Positions 12,669 through 26,300 of a DNA stretch of 64,000 nucleotides are shown here, in pieces. Positions within the stretch are counted from its first letter, which is position 1. Every line of letters starts with the position of its first letter. The translations under genes were made by a program, and so were the position numbers. The notes beneath the pieces were generated by a model, which was not told the DNA's origin, did no database searches, and saw nothing but the letters and a program-made list of their open reading frames with translations. Source of the stretch: Branchinecta lynchi (Eukaryota; Arthropoda; Branchiopoda; Anostraca; Branchinectidae); contig JAKZAP010000080.1 in the NCBI GenBank assembly GCA_023053575.1, positions 186,001-250,000 of the forward strand, written 5' to 3'.

Positions 12669-15600
12669 GTTTTCCCGCAGGGTTGCTTTCCCCGTAAGGT
12701 TTGTTTTCCCACAAGGTTTGTTTTCCCACAAGGTTTGTTTTCCCACAAGGTTGGTTTTCCCGAAAGGTTTGTTTCCCCACAAGGTTGGTTTTCCCACAAG
12801 GTTGGTTTTCCCGCAGGTTTTGTTTTCCCACAAGGTTAGTTTTCCCGCAAGGTTTGTTTTCCCACAAGGTTAGTTTTCCCACAAGGTTTGTTTCCCCACA
12901 AGGTTTGTTTCCCCACAAGGTTTGTTTTCCCACAAGGATTGTTTTCTCACAAGGTTTGTTTTCCCACTGTGTTGGTTTTCCCAAAAGGTTCGCTTTCCCG
13001 CAAGGTTGGTTTTCCCACAAGGTTGGTTTTCCCGCAGGGTTTGTTTCCCCATAAGGTTGGTTTTCCCACAAGGTTTGTTTTCTCACAAGGTTTGTTTTCC
13101 AACAAGGTTTGTTTTCCCACAAGGTTGGTTTTCCCGCAGGGTTTGTTTTCCCACAAGGTTAGTTTTCCCGAAAGGTTTGTTTCCCCACAAGGTGGGTTTT
13201 CCCACAAGGTTGGTTTTCCCGCAGGGTTTGTTTTCCTACAAGGTTAGTTTTCCCGCAAGGTTTGTTTCCCCACAAGGTTTGTTTTCCCACAAGGATTGTT
13301 TTCTCACAAGGTTTGATTTCCTACTAGGTTTGTTTCCCCACAAGGTTTGTTTCCTGTTTTCAACCAGGTTTGTTTTCCCACAAGCTTTGTTTTCCCCCAA
13401 GGTTGGATTTCCCGCAAGGTTGGTTTTAACACAAGGTTTGTTTTCCCACTGTGTTGGTTTTCCCAAAAGGTTCGCTTTCCCGCAAGGTTGGTTTTCCCAC
13501 AAGGTTTGTTTCCCCACAAGGTTTGTTTTCCCATAAGGTTTGTTTCCCCACAAGGTTTGTTTTCCCACTAGGTTTGTTTTCCCATAAGGTTGGTTTTCCC
13601 ACAAGGTTTGTTTTCTCACAAGGTTTGTTTTCCCACTAGGTTTGTTTCCCCACAAGGTTTGTTTTCTCACAAGGTTTGTTTTCCCACAAGGTTTGTTTTC
13701 CCACAAGGTTTGTTTTCACACAAGGTTTGTTTTCCCACAAGGTTTGTTTTCCCGAAAGGTTTGTTTCCCCACAAGGTTGGTTTTCCCACAATGTTGGTAT
13801 TTTTCGCAGGGTTTGTTTTCCCACAAGTTTAGTTTTCCCGCAAGGTTTGTTTCCCCACAAGGTTTGTTTTCCCACAAGGATTGTTTTCCCACTAGGTTTG
13901 TTTCCCCACAAGGTTTGTTTTCCCACAAGGTTTGTTTTCCCCCAAGGTTGGTTTTCCCGCAAGGTTGGTTTTCCCTCAAGGTTTGTTTTCCCACTGTGTT
14001 GGTTTTCCCAAAAGGTTCGCTTTCCCACAAGGTTGGTTTTCCCACAAGGTTGGTTTTCCCGCAGGGTTGCTTTCCCCATAAGGTTGGTTTTCCCACAAGG
14101 TTTGTTTTCTCACAAGGTTTGTTTTCCCACTAGGTTGTTTTTTCCCACTAGGTTTGTTTTCCCCCAAGGTTGGTTTTCCCGCAAGGTTGGTTTTCCCTCA
14201 AGGTTTGTTTTCCCACTGTGTTGGTTTTCCCAAAAGGTTCGCTTTCCCACAAGGTTGGTTTTCCCGCAGGGTTGCTTTCCCCATAAGGTTTGTTTTCCCA
14301 CAAGGTTTGTTTTCCCACAAGGTTTGTTTTCCCGAAAGGTTTGTTTCCCCACAAGGTTGGTTTTCCCACAAGGTTGGTTTTCCCGCAGGGTTTGTTTTCC
14401 CACAAGGTTAGTTTTCCCGCAAGGTTTGTTTTCCCACAAGGTTAGTTTTCCCACAAGGTTTGTTTCCCCACAAGGTTTGTTTCCCCACAAGGTTTGTTTT
14501 CCCACAAGATTTGTTTTCTCACAAGGTTTGTTTTCCCACTGTGTTGGTTTTCCCAAAAGGTTCGCTTTCCCGCAAGGTTGGTTTTCCCACAAGGTTGGTT
14601 TTCCCGCAGGGTTTGTTTCCCCATAAGGTTGGTTTTCCCACAAGGTTTGTTTTCTCACAAGGTTTGTTTTCCCACAAGGTTTGTTTCCCACAAGGTTTGT
14701 TTTCCCACAAGGTTCGTTTTCCCGCAGGGTTTGTTTTCCCACAAGGTTAGTTTTCCCGAAAGGTTTGTTTCCCCACAAGGTTGGTTTTCCCACAAGCTTG
14801 GTTTTCCCGCAGGGTTTGTTTTCCCACAAGGTTAGTTTCCCCGCAAGGTTTGTTTCCCCCCAAGGTTTGTTTTCCCACAAGGATTGTTTTCTCACAAGGT
14901 TTGTTTTCCCACTAGGTTTGTCCCCACAAGGTTTGTTTTCCCACAAGGTTTGTTTTCCCCCAAGGTTGGTTTTCCCGCAAGGTTGGTTTTCCCACAAGGT
15001 TTTTTTCCCACTGTGTTGGTTTTCCCAAAAGGTTCGCTTTCCCAAAAGGTTGGTTTTCCCACAAGGTTGGTTTTCCCGCAGGGTTGCTTTCCCCATAAGG
15101 TTGGTTTTCCCACAAGGTTTGTTTTCCCACAAGGTTAGTTTTCCCACAAGGTCAGTTTCCCCACAAGGTTTGTTTCCCCACTAGTTTTGTTTTCCCACAA
15201 GGTTTGTTTTCTCACAAGGTTTGTTTCCCACAAGGTTTGTTTTCCCACAAGGTTTGTTTTCCCACAAGGTTTGTTTTCCCACAAGGTTGGTTTTCCCGCA
15301 AGGTTGGTTTTCCCACAAGGTTTGTTTTCCCACTGTGTTGGTTTTCCCAAAAGGTTCGCTTTCCAACAAGGTTGGTTTTCCCACAAGGTTGGTTTTCCCG
15401 CAGGGTTGCTTTCAGCATAAGGTTTGTTTTCCCACAAGGTTTGTTCTCCCACAAGGTTTGTTTTCCCACAAGGTTGGTTTTCCCGCAAGGTTGGTTTTCC
15501 CACAAGGTTTGTTTTCCCACTGTGTTGGTTTTCCCAAAAGGTTCGCTTTCCCACAAGCTTGGTTTTCCCACAAGGTTGGTTTTCCCGCAGGGTTGCTTTC

Positions 15601-18519
15601 CCCGTAAGGTTTGTTTTCCCACAAGGTTTGTTTTCCCACAAGGTTTGTTTTCCCACAAGGTTGGTTTTCCCGAAAGGTTTGTTTCCCCACAAGGTTGGTT
15701 TTCCCACAAGGTTGGTTTTCCCGCAGGTTTTGTTTTCCCACAAGGTTAGTTTTCCCGCAAGGTTTGTTTTCCCACAAGGTTAGTTTTCCCACAAGGTTTG
15801 TTTCCCCACAACGTTTGTTTCCCCACAAGGTTTGTTTTCCCACAAGGATTGTTTTCTCACAAGGTTTGTTTTCCCACTGTGTTGGTTTTCCCAAAAGGTT
15901 CGCTTTCCCGCAAGGTTGGTTTTCCCACAAGGTTGGTTTTCCCGCAGGGTTTGTTTCCCCATAAGGTTGGTTTTCCCACAAGGTTTGTTTTCTCACAAGG
16001 TTTGTTTTCCCACAAGGTTTGTTTTCCCACAAGGTTGGTTTTCCCGCAGGGTTTGTTTTCCCACAAGGTTAGTTTTCCCGAAAGGTTTGTTTCCCCACAA
16101 GGTGGGTTTTCCCACAAGGTTGGTTTTCCCGCAGGGTTTGTTTTCCCACAAGGTTAGTTTTCCCGCAAGGTTTGTTTCCCCACAAGGTTTGTTTTCCCAC
16201 AAGGATTGTTTTCTCACAAGGTTTGATTTCCTACTAGGTTTGTTTCCCCACAAGGTTTGTTTTCCCACAAGGTTTGCTTTCCCCCAAGGTTGGTTTTCCC
16301 GCAAGGTTGGTTTTCCCACAAGGTTTGTTTTCCCACTGTGTTGGTTTTCCCAAAAGGTTCGCTTTCCCACAAGGTTGGTTTTCCCACAAGGTTAGTTTTC
16401 CCGCAGGGTTGCTTTACCCATAAGGTTGGCTTTCCCACAAGGTTTGTTTTCTCACAAGGTTTGTTTTCCCACTAGGTTGTTTTTCCCACTAGGTTGGTTT
16501 TCCCACAAGGTTTGTTTTCCCACAAGCTTTGTTTTCCCCCAAGGTTGGTTTTCCCGCAAGGTTGGTTTTAACACAAGGTTTGTTTTCCCACTGTGTTGGT
16601 TTTCCCAAAAGGTTCGCTTTCCCGCAAGGTTGGTTTTCCCACAAGGTTTGTTTCCCCACAAGGTTTGTTTTCCCATAAGGTTTGTTTCCCCACAAGGTTT
16701 GTTTTCCCACTAGGTTTGTTTTCCCATAAGGTTGGTTTTCCCACAAGGTTTGTTTTCTCACAAGGTTTGTTTTCCCACTAGGTTTGTTTCCCCACAAGGT
16801 TTGTTTTCTCACAAGGTTTGTTTTCCCACAAAATTTGTTTTCCCACAAGGTTTGTTTTCACACAAGGTTTGTTTTCCCACAAGGTTTGTTTTCCCGAAAG
16901 GTTTGTTTCCCCACAAGGTTGGTTTTCCCACAATGTTGGTATTTTTCGCAGGGTTTGTTTTCCCACAAGTTTAGTTTTCCCGCAAGGTTTGTTTCCCCAC
17001 AAGGTTTGTTTTCCCACAAGGATTGTTTTCCCACTAGGTTTGTTTCCCCACAAGGTTTGTTTTCCCACAAGGTTTGTTTTCCCCCAAGGTTGGTTTTCCC
17101 GCAAGGTTGGTTTTCCCTCAAGGTTTGTTTTCCCACTGTGTTGGTTTTCCCAAAAGGTTCGCTTTCCCACAAGGTTGGTTTTCCTACAAGGTTGGTTTTC
17201 CCGCAGGGTTGCTTTCCCCATAAGGTTGGTTTTCCCACAAGGTTTGTTTTCTCACAAGGTTTGTTTTCCCACTAGGTTGTTTTTTCCCACTAGGTTGGTT
17301 TTCCCACAAGGTTTGTTTTCCCACAAGCTTTGTTTTCCCCCAAGGTTGGTTTTCCCGCAAGGTTTGTTTTCCCACAAGGTTTGTTTTCCCACTGTGTTGG
17401 TTTTCCCAAAAGGTTCGCTTTCCCGCAAGGTTGGTTTTCCCACAAGGTTTGTTTCCCCACAAGGTTTGTTTTCCCATAAGGTTTGTTTTCCCACAAGGTT
17501 TGTTTTCCCACAAGGTTTGTTTTCCCACAAGGTTTGTTTTCCCCACAAGGTTGGTTTTCCCGCAAGGTTGGTTTTCCCACAAGGTTTGTGTTCCCACTGT
17601 TTTGGTTTTCCCAAAAGGTTCGCTTTCCCACAAGGTTGGTTTTCCCGCAGGGTTGCTTTCCCCATAAGGTTTGTTTTCCCACAAGGTTTGTTTTCCCACA
17701 AGGTTTGTTTTCCCGAAAGGTTTGTTTCCCCACAAGGTTGGTTTTCCCACAAGGTTGGTTTTCCCGCAGGGTTTGTTTTCCCACAAGGTTAGTTTTACCG
17801 CAAGGTTTGTTTTCCCACAAGGTTAGTTTTCCCACAAGGTTTGTTTCCCCACAAGGTTTGTTTCCCCACAAGGTTTGTTTTCCCACAAGGTTTGTTTTCT
17901 CACAAGGTTTGTTTTCCCACTGTGTTGGTTTTCCCAAAAGGTTCGCTTTCCCGCAAGGTTGGTTTTCCCACAAGGTTGGTTTTCCCGCAGGGTTTGTTTC
18001 CCCATAAGGTTGGTTTTCCCACAAGGTTTGTTTTCTCACAAGGTTTGTTTTCCCACAAGGTTTGTTTCCCACAAGGTTTGTTTTCCCACAAGGTTCGTTT
18101 TCCCGCAGGGTTTGTTTTCCCACAAGGTTAGTTTTCCCGAAAGGTTTGTTTCCCCACAAGGTTGGTTTTCCCACAAGCTTGGTTTTCCCGCAGGGTTTGT
18201 TTTCCCACAAGGTTAGTTTCCCCGCAAGGTTTGTTTCCCCCCAAGGTTTGTTTTCCCACAAGGATTGTTTTCTCACAAGGTTTGTTTTCCCACTAGGTTT
18301 GTCCCCACAAGGTTTGTTTTCCCACAAGGTTTGTTTTCCCCCAAGGTTGGTTTTCCCGCAAGGTTGGTTTTCCCACAAGGTTTTTTTCCCACTGTGTTGG
18401 TTTTCCCAAAAGGTTCGCTTTCCCAAAAGGTTGGTTTTCCCACAAGGTTGGTTTTCCCGCAGGGTTGCTTTCCCCATAAGGTTGGTTTTCCCACAAGGTT
18501 TGTTTTCCCACAAGGTTAG
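12224..18519. repeat. ~3-kb higher-order repeat, two copies
   Basis: The first copy (12224-15134) is followed directly by a second (15135-18519) with the same variant order. Offsets are 2,928, 2,910, 3,142 and 3,381 bp in successive parts, so the right copy is longer by indels. Both carry the unusual TTGGTATTTTTCGCAGGG monomer (about 13790 and 16932) and a TTTTTTTCCCACTGTG monomer (about 15000 and 18381). The 2,910-to-3,142 step coincides with the odd junction at 13344. Confidence 0.8.
13344..13366. repeat. 23-bp non-canonical unit at a deletion junction
   Basis: One unit reads GGTTTGTTTCC followed by TGTTTTCAACCA instead of a normal 17-bp ending. At this point the offset to the paralogous copy 3 kb downstream jumps from 2,910 to 3,142 bp, so 232 bp present at about 16260-16500 is missing here. 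This equals 14 monomers (238 bp) lost with 6 extra bases left, as expected from an end-joined deletion with short filler. The reverse, a gain in the downstream copy, is less simple because the odd junction is here. Confidence 0.6.
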
Positions 18520-19742
18520 TTTTCCCACAAGGTTTGTTTTCCCACAAGGTTTGTTTCCCCACAAGGTTTGTTTTCCCACAAGGATTGTTTTCTCACAAGG
18601 TTTGTTTTCCCACTGTGTTGGTTTTCCCAAAAGGTTCGCTTTCCCGCAAGGTTTGTTTTCCCACAAGATTAGTTTTCCCACAAGGTTTGTTTCCCCACAA
18701 GGTTTGTTTCCCCACAAGGTTTGTTTTCCCACAAGGATTGTTTTCTCACAAGGTTTATTTTCCCACTGTGTTGGTTTTCCCAAAAGGTTCGCTTTCCCGC
18801 AAGGTTGGTTTTCCCACAAGGTTGGTTTTCCGCAGGGTTTGTTTCCCCATAAGGTTGGTTTTCCCACAAGGTTTGTTTTCTCACAAGGTTTGTTTTCCCA
18901 CAAGGTTTGTTTTCCCACAAGGTTTGTTTTCCCACAAGGTTCGTTTTCCCGCAGGGTTTGTTTTCCCACAAGGTTAGTTTTCTCGAAAGGTTTGTTTCCC
19001 CACAAGGTTGGTTTTCCCACAAGGTTGGTTTTCCCGCAGGGTTTGTTTTCCCACAAGGTTAGTTTCCCCGCAAGGTTTGTTTCCCCCCAAGGTTTGTTTT
19101 CCCACAAGGATTGTTTTCTCACAAGGTTTGTTTTCCCACTAGGTTTGTTTCCCCACAAGGTTTGTTTTCCCACAAGGTTTGTTCTCCCCCAAGGTTGGTT
19201 TTCCCGCAAGGTTGGTTTTCCCACAAGGTTTTTGTCCCACTGTGTTGGTTTTCCCAAAAGGTTCGCTTTCCCACAAGGTTGGTTTTCCCACAAGGTTGGT
19301 TTTCCCGCAGGGTTGCTTTCCCCATAAGGTTGGTTTTCCCACAAGGTTTGTTTTCTCACAAGGTTTGTTTTCCCACTAGGTTGTTTTTCCCACTAGGTTG
19401 GTTTTCCCACAAGGTTTCTTTTCCCACAAGCTTTGTTTTCCCCCAAGGTTGGTTTTCCGGCAAGGTTGGTTTTCCCACAAGGTTTGTTTTCCCACTGTGT
19501 TGGTTTTCCCAAAAGGTTCGCTTTCCCGCAAGGTTGGTTTTCCCACAAGGTTTGTTTCCCCACAAGGTTTGTTTTCCCATAAGATTTGTTTTCCCACTAG
19601 GTTTGTTTTCCCATAAGGTTGGTTTTCCCGCAAGGTTGGTTTTCCCACAAGGTTTGTTTCCCCACAAGGTTTGTTTCCCCACAAGGTTTGTTTTCCCACT
19701 AGGTTTGTTTTCCCATAAGGTTGGTTTTCCCACAAGGTTTGT

Positions 19743-21172
19743 TTTCTCACAAGGTTTGTTTTCCCACTAGGTTTGTTTCCCCACAAGGTTTGTTTTCTCA
19801 CAAGGTTTGTTTTCCCACAAGGTTTGTTTTCCCACAAGGTTTGTTTCCCCACAAGGTTTGTTTTCCCACAACGTTTGTTTTCCCGAAAGGTTTGTTTCCC
19901 CACAAGGTTGGTTTTCCCACAAGGTTGGTATTCCCGCAGGGTTTGTTTTCCCACAAGTTTAGTTTTCCCGCAAGGTTTGTTTCCCCACAAGGTTTGTTTT
20001 CCCACAAGGATTGTTTTCCCACTAGGTTTGTTTCCCCACAAGGTTTGTTTTCCCACAAGGTTTGTTTTCCCCCAAGGTTGGTTTTCCCGCAAGGTTGGTT
20101 TTCGCACAAGGTTTGTTTTCCCACTGTGTTGGTTTTCCCAAAAGGTTCGCTTTCCCACAAGGTTGGTTTTCCCACAAGGTTGGTTTTCCCGCAGGGTTGC
20201 TTTCCCCATAAGGTTGGTTTTCCCACAAGGTTTGTTTTCTCACAAGGTTTGTTTTCCCACTAGGTTGTTTTTTCCCACTAGGTTGTTTTTCCCACAAGGT
20301 TTGTTTTCCCACAAGCTTTGTTTTCCCCCAAGGTTGGTTTTCCCGCAAGGTTGGTTTTCCCACAAGGTTTGTTTTCCCACTGTGTTGGTTTTCCCAAAAG
20401 GTTCGCTTTCAGGCAAGGTTGGTTTTCCCACAAGGTTTATTTCCCCACAAGGTTTGTTTTCTCACAAGGTTTGTTTTCCCACTAGGTTTGTTTCCCCACA
20501 AGGTTTGTTTTCTCACAAGGTTTGTTTTCCCACAAGGTTTGTTTTCCCACAAGGTTTGTTTCCCCACAAGGTTTGTTTTCCCACAAGGTTTGTTTTCCCG
20601 AAAGGTTTGTTTCCCCACAAGGTTGGTTTTCCCACAAGGTTGGTATTCCCGCAGGGTTTGTTTTCCCACAAGTTTAGGATTCCCGCAAGGTTTGTTTCCC
20701 CACAAGGTTTGTTTTCCCACAAGGATTGTTTTCCCACTAGGTTTGTTTCCCCACAAGGTATGTTTTCCCACAAGGTTTGTTTTCCCCCAAGGTTGGTTTT
20801 CCCGCAAGGTTGGTTTTCCCACAAGGTTTGTTTTCCCACTGTGTTGGTTTTCCCAAAAGGTTCGCTTTCCCACAAGGTTGGTTTTCCCACAAGGTTGGTT
20901 TTCCCGCAGGGTTGCTTTCCCCATAAGGTTGGTTTTCCCACAAGGTTTGTTTTCTCACAAGGTTTGTTTTCCCACTAGGTTGTTTTTTCCCACTAGGTTG
21001 TTTTTCCCACAAGGTTTGTTTTCCCACAAGCTTTGTTTTCCCCCAAGGTTGGTTTTCCCGCAAGGTTGGTTTTCCCACAAGGTTTGTTTTCCCACTGTGT
21101 TGGTTTTCCCAAAAGGTTCGCTTTCCCGCAAGGTTGGTTTTCCCACAAGGTTTATTTCCCCACAAGGTTTGT
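19743..21172. repeat. 715-bp tandem duplication
   Basis: The copy at 19743-20457 is followed by one at 20458-21172, offset 715 bp (42 monomers plus 1 bp). Shared markers include TTGGTATTCCCGCAGGG, a TTTTTTCCCACTAGG monomer and a GGTTGTTTTTCCCACAAGG monomer. The TTTATTTCCCC variant also recurs at this offset (about 20436 and 21151). Private changes such as TTTAGGATTCCCG in the second copy show some independent drift. Confidence 0.8.
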
Positions 21173-22526
21173 TTTCCCATAAGGTTTGTTTTCCCACAAG
21201 GTTTGTTTTCCCACAAGGTTTGTTTTCCCACAAGGTTTGTTTTCCCACAAGGTTGGTTTTCCCGCAAGGTTGGTTTTCCCACAAGGTTTGTGTTCCCACT
21301 GTGTTGTGGTTTTCCCAAAAGGTTCGCTTTCCCACAAGGTTGGTTTTCCCACAAGGTTGGTTTTCCCGCAGGGTTGCTTTCCCCATAAGGTTTGTTTTCC
21401 CACAAGGTTTGTTTTCCCACAAGGTTTGTTTTCCCACAAGGTTTGTTTTTCCGAAAGGTTTGTTTCCCCACAAGGTTGGTTTTCCCACAAGGTTGGTTTT
21501 CCCGCAGGGTTTGTTTTCCCACAAGGTTAGTTTTCCCGCAAGGTTTGTTTTCCCACAAGGTTAGTTTTCACACAAGGTTTGTTTCCCCACAAGGTTTGTT
21601 TCCCCACAAGGTTTGTTTTCCTAAAAGGTTTGTTTTCTCACAAGGTTTGTTTTCCCACTGTGTTGGTTTTCCCAAAAGGTTCGCTTTCCCGCAAGGTTGG
21701 TTTTCCCACAAGGTTGGTTTTCCCGCTGGGTTTGTTTCCCCATAAGGTTGGTTTTCCCAAAAGGTTTGTTTTCTCACAAGGTTTGTTTTCCCACAAGGTT
21801 TGTTTTCCCACAAGGTTTGTTTTCCCACAAGGTTCGTTTTCCCGCAGGGTTTGTTATCCCACAAGGTTAGTTTTCCCGAAAGGTTTGTTTCCCCACAAGG
21901 TTGGTTTTCCCACAAGGTTGGTTTTCCCGCAGGGTTCGTTTTCCCACAAGGTTAGTTTCCCCGCAAGGTTTGTTTCCCCACAAGGTTTGTTTTCCCACAA
22001 GGTTCGTTTTCCCGCAGGTTTTGTTTTCCCACAAGGTTTGTTTTCCCCCAAGGTTGGTTTTCCCGCAAGGTTGGTTTTCCCACAAGGTTTTTTTCCCACT
22101 GTGTTGGTTTTCCCAAAAGGTTCGCTTTCCCACAAGGTTGGTTTTCCCACAAGGTTGGTTTTCCCGCAGGGTTGCTTTCCCCATAAGGTTGGTTTTCCCA
22201 CAAGGTTTGCTTTCTCACAAGGTTTGTTTTCCCACTAGGTTGTTTTTCCCACTAGGTTGGTTTTCCCACAAGGTTTGTTTTCCCATAAGCTTTGTTTTCC
22301 CCCAAGGTTGGTTTTCCGGCAAGGTTGGTTTTCCCACAAGGTTTGTTTTCCCACTGTGTTGGTTTTCCCAAAAGGTTCGCTTTCCCGCAAGGTTGGTTTT
22401 CCCACAAGGTTTGTTTCCCCACAAGGTTTGTTTTCCCATAAGATTTGTTTTCCCACAAGGTTTGTTTTCCCATAAGGTTTGTTTTCCCACAAGGTTTGTT
22501 TTCCCACTAGGTTGTTTTTCCCACTA

Positions 22527-22866
22527 GGTTGGTTTTCCCACAAGGTTTGTTTTCCCACAAGCTTTGTTTTCCCCCAAGGTTGTTTTTCCCACTGTGTTGG
22601 TTTTCCCAAAAGGTGCGCTTTCCCGCAAGGTTGGTTTTCCCACAAGGTTTGTTTCCCCACAAGGTTTGTTTTCCCATAAGGTTTGTTTTCCCACAAGGTT
22701 TGTTTTCCCACAAGGTTTGTTTTCCCACAAGCTTTGTTTTCCCCCAAGGTTGTTTTTCCCACTGTGTTGGTTTTCCCAAAAGGTGCGCTTTCCCGCAAGG
22801 TTGGTTTTCCCACAAGGTTTGTTTCCCCACAAGGTTTGTTTTCCCATAAGGTTTGTTTTCCCGCAA
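22527..22866. repeat. 170-bp tandem duplication (10 monomers)
   Basis: The pair is marked by the variant AGGTGCGCTTTCCC at 22611 and 22781, where TTCGC is normal, each preceded by CCCCCAAGG, TTGTTTTTCCC and ACTGTGTTGG in the same order. The offset is exactly ten monomers. Copy ends are approximate. Confidence 0.75.
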
Positions 22867-23312
22867 GGTTGGTTTTCCCACAAGGTTTGTTTTCCCACTG
22901 TGTTGGTTTTCCCAAAAGGTTCGCTTTCCCGCAAGGTTGGTTTTCCCACAAGGTTTGTTTCCCCACAAGGTTTGTTTACCCATAAGGTTTGTTTTCCCAC
23001 AAGGTTTGTTTTCCCACAAGGTTTGTTTTCCCACAAGGTTGGTTTTCCCCGCAAGGTTGGTTTTCCCACAAGGTTTGTTTTCCCACTGTGTTGGTTTTCC
23101 CAAAAGGTTCGCTTTCCCACAAGGTTGGTTTTCCCACAAGGTTGGTTTTCCCGCAGGGTTGCTTTCAGCATAAGGTTTGTTTTCCCACAAGGTTTGTTCT
23201 CCCACAAGGTTTGTTTTCCCACAAGGTTGGTTTTCCCGCAAGGTTTGTTTTCCCACAAGGTTAGTTTTCCCACAAGGTTTGTTTCCCCACAAGGTTTGTT
23301 TCCCCACAAGGT

Positions 23313-26300
23313 TTGTTTTCCAACAAGGTTTGTTTTCCCATAAGGTTTGTTTTCCCGCAAGGTTGGTTTTCCCACAAGGTTTGTTTTCCCACTGTGTTGG
23401 TTTTCCCAAAAGGTTCGCTTTCCCGCAAGGTTGGTTTTCCCACAAGGTTTGTTTACCCACAAGGTTTGTTTACCCATAAGGTTTGTTTTCCCACAAGGTT
23501 TGTTTTCCCACAAGGTTTGTTTTCCCACAAGGTTTGTTTTCCCACAAGGTTGGTTTTCCCGCAAGGTTGGTTTTCCGACAAGGTTTGTTTTCCCACTGTG
23601 TTGGTTTTCCCAAAAGGTTCGCTTTCCCACAAGGTTGGTTTTCCCACAAGGTTGGTTTTCCCGCAGGGTTGCTTTCAGCATAAGGTTTGTTTTCCCACAA
23701 GGTTTGTTCTCCCACAAGGTTTGTTTTCCCACAAGGTTGGTTTTCCCGCAAGGTTTGTTTTCCCACAAGGTTAGTTTTCCCACAAGGTTTGTTTTCCCAC
23801 AAGGTTTGTTTCCCCACAAGGTTTGTTTCCCCACAAGGTTTGTTTTCCCACAAGGTTTGTTTTCCCCCAAGGTTGGTTTTCCCGCAGGGCTGCTTTCCCC
23901 ATAAGGTTTGTTTTCCCACTAGGTTGTGTTTCCCACTAGGTTGGTCTTCCCACAAGGTTTGTTTTCCCACAAGCTTTGTTTTCCCCCAAGGTTGGTTTTC
24001 CCGCAAGGTTGGTTTTCCCACAAGGTTTGTTTTCCCACTTTGTTGGTTTTCCCAAAAGGTTCGCTTTCCCGCAAGGTTGGTTTTCCTACAAGGTTTGTTT
24101 CCCCACAAGGTTTGTTTTCCCACAAGGTTTGTTTTCCCACAAGGTTGGTTTTCCCGAAAGGTTTGTTTCCCCACAAGGTTGGTTTTCCCACAAGGTTGGT
24201 TTTCCCGCAGGGTTTGTTTTCCCACAAGGTTAGTTTTCCCGCAAGGTTTGTTTCCCCACAAGGTTTGTTTTCCCACAAGGATTGTTTTCTCACAAATTTT
24301 GTTTTCCCACTAGGTTTGTTTCCCCACAAGGTTTGTTTTCCCACAAGGTTTGTTTTCCCCCAAGGTTGGTTTTCCCGCAAGGTTGGTTTTCCCACAAGGT
24401 TTGTTTTCCCACTGTGTTGGTTTTTTCAAAAGGTTCGCTTTCCCACAAGGTTCGTTTTCCCACAAGGTTGGTTTTCCCACAAGGTTGGTTTTCCCGCAGG
24501 GTTGCTTTCCCCATAAGGTTGGTTTTCCCACAAGGTTTGTTTTCTCACAAGGTTTGTTTTCCCACTAGGTTGTAAAGGTTTGTTTTCCCACAAGCTTTGT
24601 TTTCCCCCAAGGTTGGTTTTCCCGCAAGGTTGGTTTTCCCACAAGGTTTGTTTTCCCACTGTGTTGGTTTTCCCAAAAGGTTCGCTTTCCCGCAAGGCTG
24701 GTTTTCCCACAAGGTTTGTTTCCCCACAATGTTTGTTTTCTCACAAGGTTTGTTTTCCCACAAGGTTGGTTTTCCCGAAAGGTTTGTTTCCCCACAAGGT
24801 TCGTTTTCCCACAAGGCTGGTTTTCCCGCAGGGTTTGTTTTCCCACAAGGTTAGTTTTCCCGCAAGGTTTGTTTTCCCACAAGGTTAGTTTTCCCACAAG
24901 GTTTGTTTCCCCACAAGGTTTGTTTCCCCACAAGGTTTGTTTTCCCACAAGGATTGTTTTCTCACAAGGTTTGTTTTCCCACTTTGTTGGTTTTCCCAAA
25001 AGGTTCGCTTTCCCGCAAGGTTCGCTTTCCCACAAGGTTTGTTTTCCCACAAGCTTTGTTTTCCCCCAAGGTTGGTTTTCCCGCAAGGTTGGTTTTCCCA
25101 CAAGGTTTGTTTTCCCACTTTGTTGGTTTTCCCGCAGGGTTGCTTTCAGCATAAGGTTTGTTTTCCCACAAGGTTTGTTCTCCCACAAGGTTTGTTTTCC
25201 CACAAGGTTGGTTTTCCCGCAAGGTTTGTTTTCCCACAAGGTTAGTTTTCCCACAAGGTTTGTTTTCCCACAAGGTTTGTTTTCCCACAAGGTTTGTTTC
25301 CCCACAAGGTTTGTTTCCCCACAAGGTTTGTTTTCCAACAAGGTTTGTTTTCCCATAAGGTTTGTTTTCCCGCAAGGTTGGTTTTCCCACAAGGTTTGTT
25401 TTCCCACTGTGTTGGTTTTCCCAAAAGGTTCGCTTTCCCGCAAGGTTGGTTTTCCCACAAGGTTTGTTTACCCACAAGGTTTGTTTACCCATAAGGTTTG
25501 TTTTCCCACAAGGTTTGTTTTCCCACAAGGTTTGTTTTCCCACAAGGTTTGTTTTCCCACAAGGTTGGTTTTCCCGCAAGGTTGGTTTTCCGACAAGGTT
25601 TGTTTTCCCACTGTGTTGGTTTTCCCAAAAGGTTCGCTTTCCCACAAGGTTGGTTTTCCCACAAGGTTGGTTTTCCCGCAGGGTTGCTTTCAGCATAAGG
25701 TTTGTTTTCCCACAAGGTTTGTTCTCCCACAAGGTTTGTTTTCCCACAAGGTTGGTTTTCCCGCAAGGTTTGTTTTCCCACAAGGTTAGTTTTCCCACAA
25801 GGTTTGTTTTCCCACAAGGTTTGTTTCCCCACAAGGTTTGTTTCCCCACAAGGTTTGTTTTCCCACAAGGTTTGTTTTCCCCCAAGGTTGGTTTTCCCGC
25901 AGGGCTGCTTTCCCCATAAGGTTTGTTTTCCCACTAGGTTGTGTTTCCCACTAGGTTGGTCTTCCCACAAGGTTTGTTTTCCCACAAGCTTTGTTTTCCC
26001 CCAAGGTTGGTTTTCCCGCAAGGTTGGTTTTCCCACAAGGTTTGTTTTCCCACTTTGTTGGTTTTCCCAAAAGCTTCGCTTTCCCGCAAGGTTGGTTTTC
26101 CTACAAGGTTTGTTTCCCCACAAGGTTTGTTTTCCCACAAGGTTTGTTTTCCCACAAGGTTGGTTTTCCCGAAAGGTTTGTTTCCCCACAAGGTTGGTTT
26201 TCCCACAAGGTTGGTTTTCCCGCAGGGTTTGTTTTCCCACAAGGTTAGTTTTCCCGCAAGGTTTGTTTCCCCACAAGGTTTGTTTTCCCACAAGGATTGT

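Noticed and set aside
12837..12900. GGTTAG-containing monomers as interstitial telomere repeats
   Set aside because: GGTTAG occurs once per 17-bp variant monomer (TTTG to TTAG), never as tandem TTAGGG, so it is a satellite variant.
22971..22980. TTTGTTTACC variants as forkhead (TGTTTAC) binding sites
   Set aside because: They match the core, but they are scattered single-base variants (also for example at 33131) with no ordered arrangement, so chance variation explains them.
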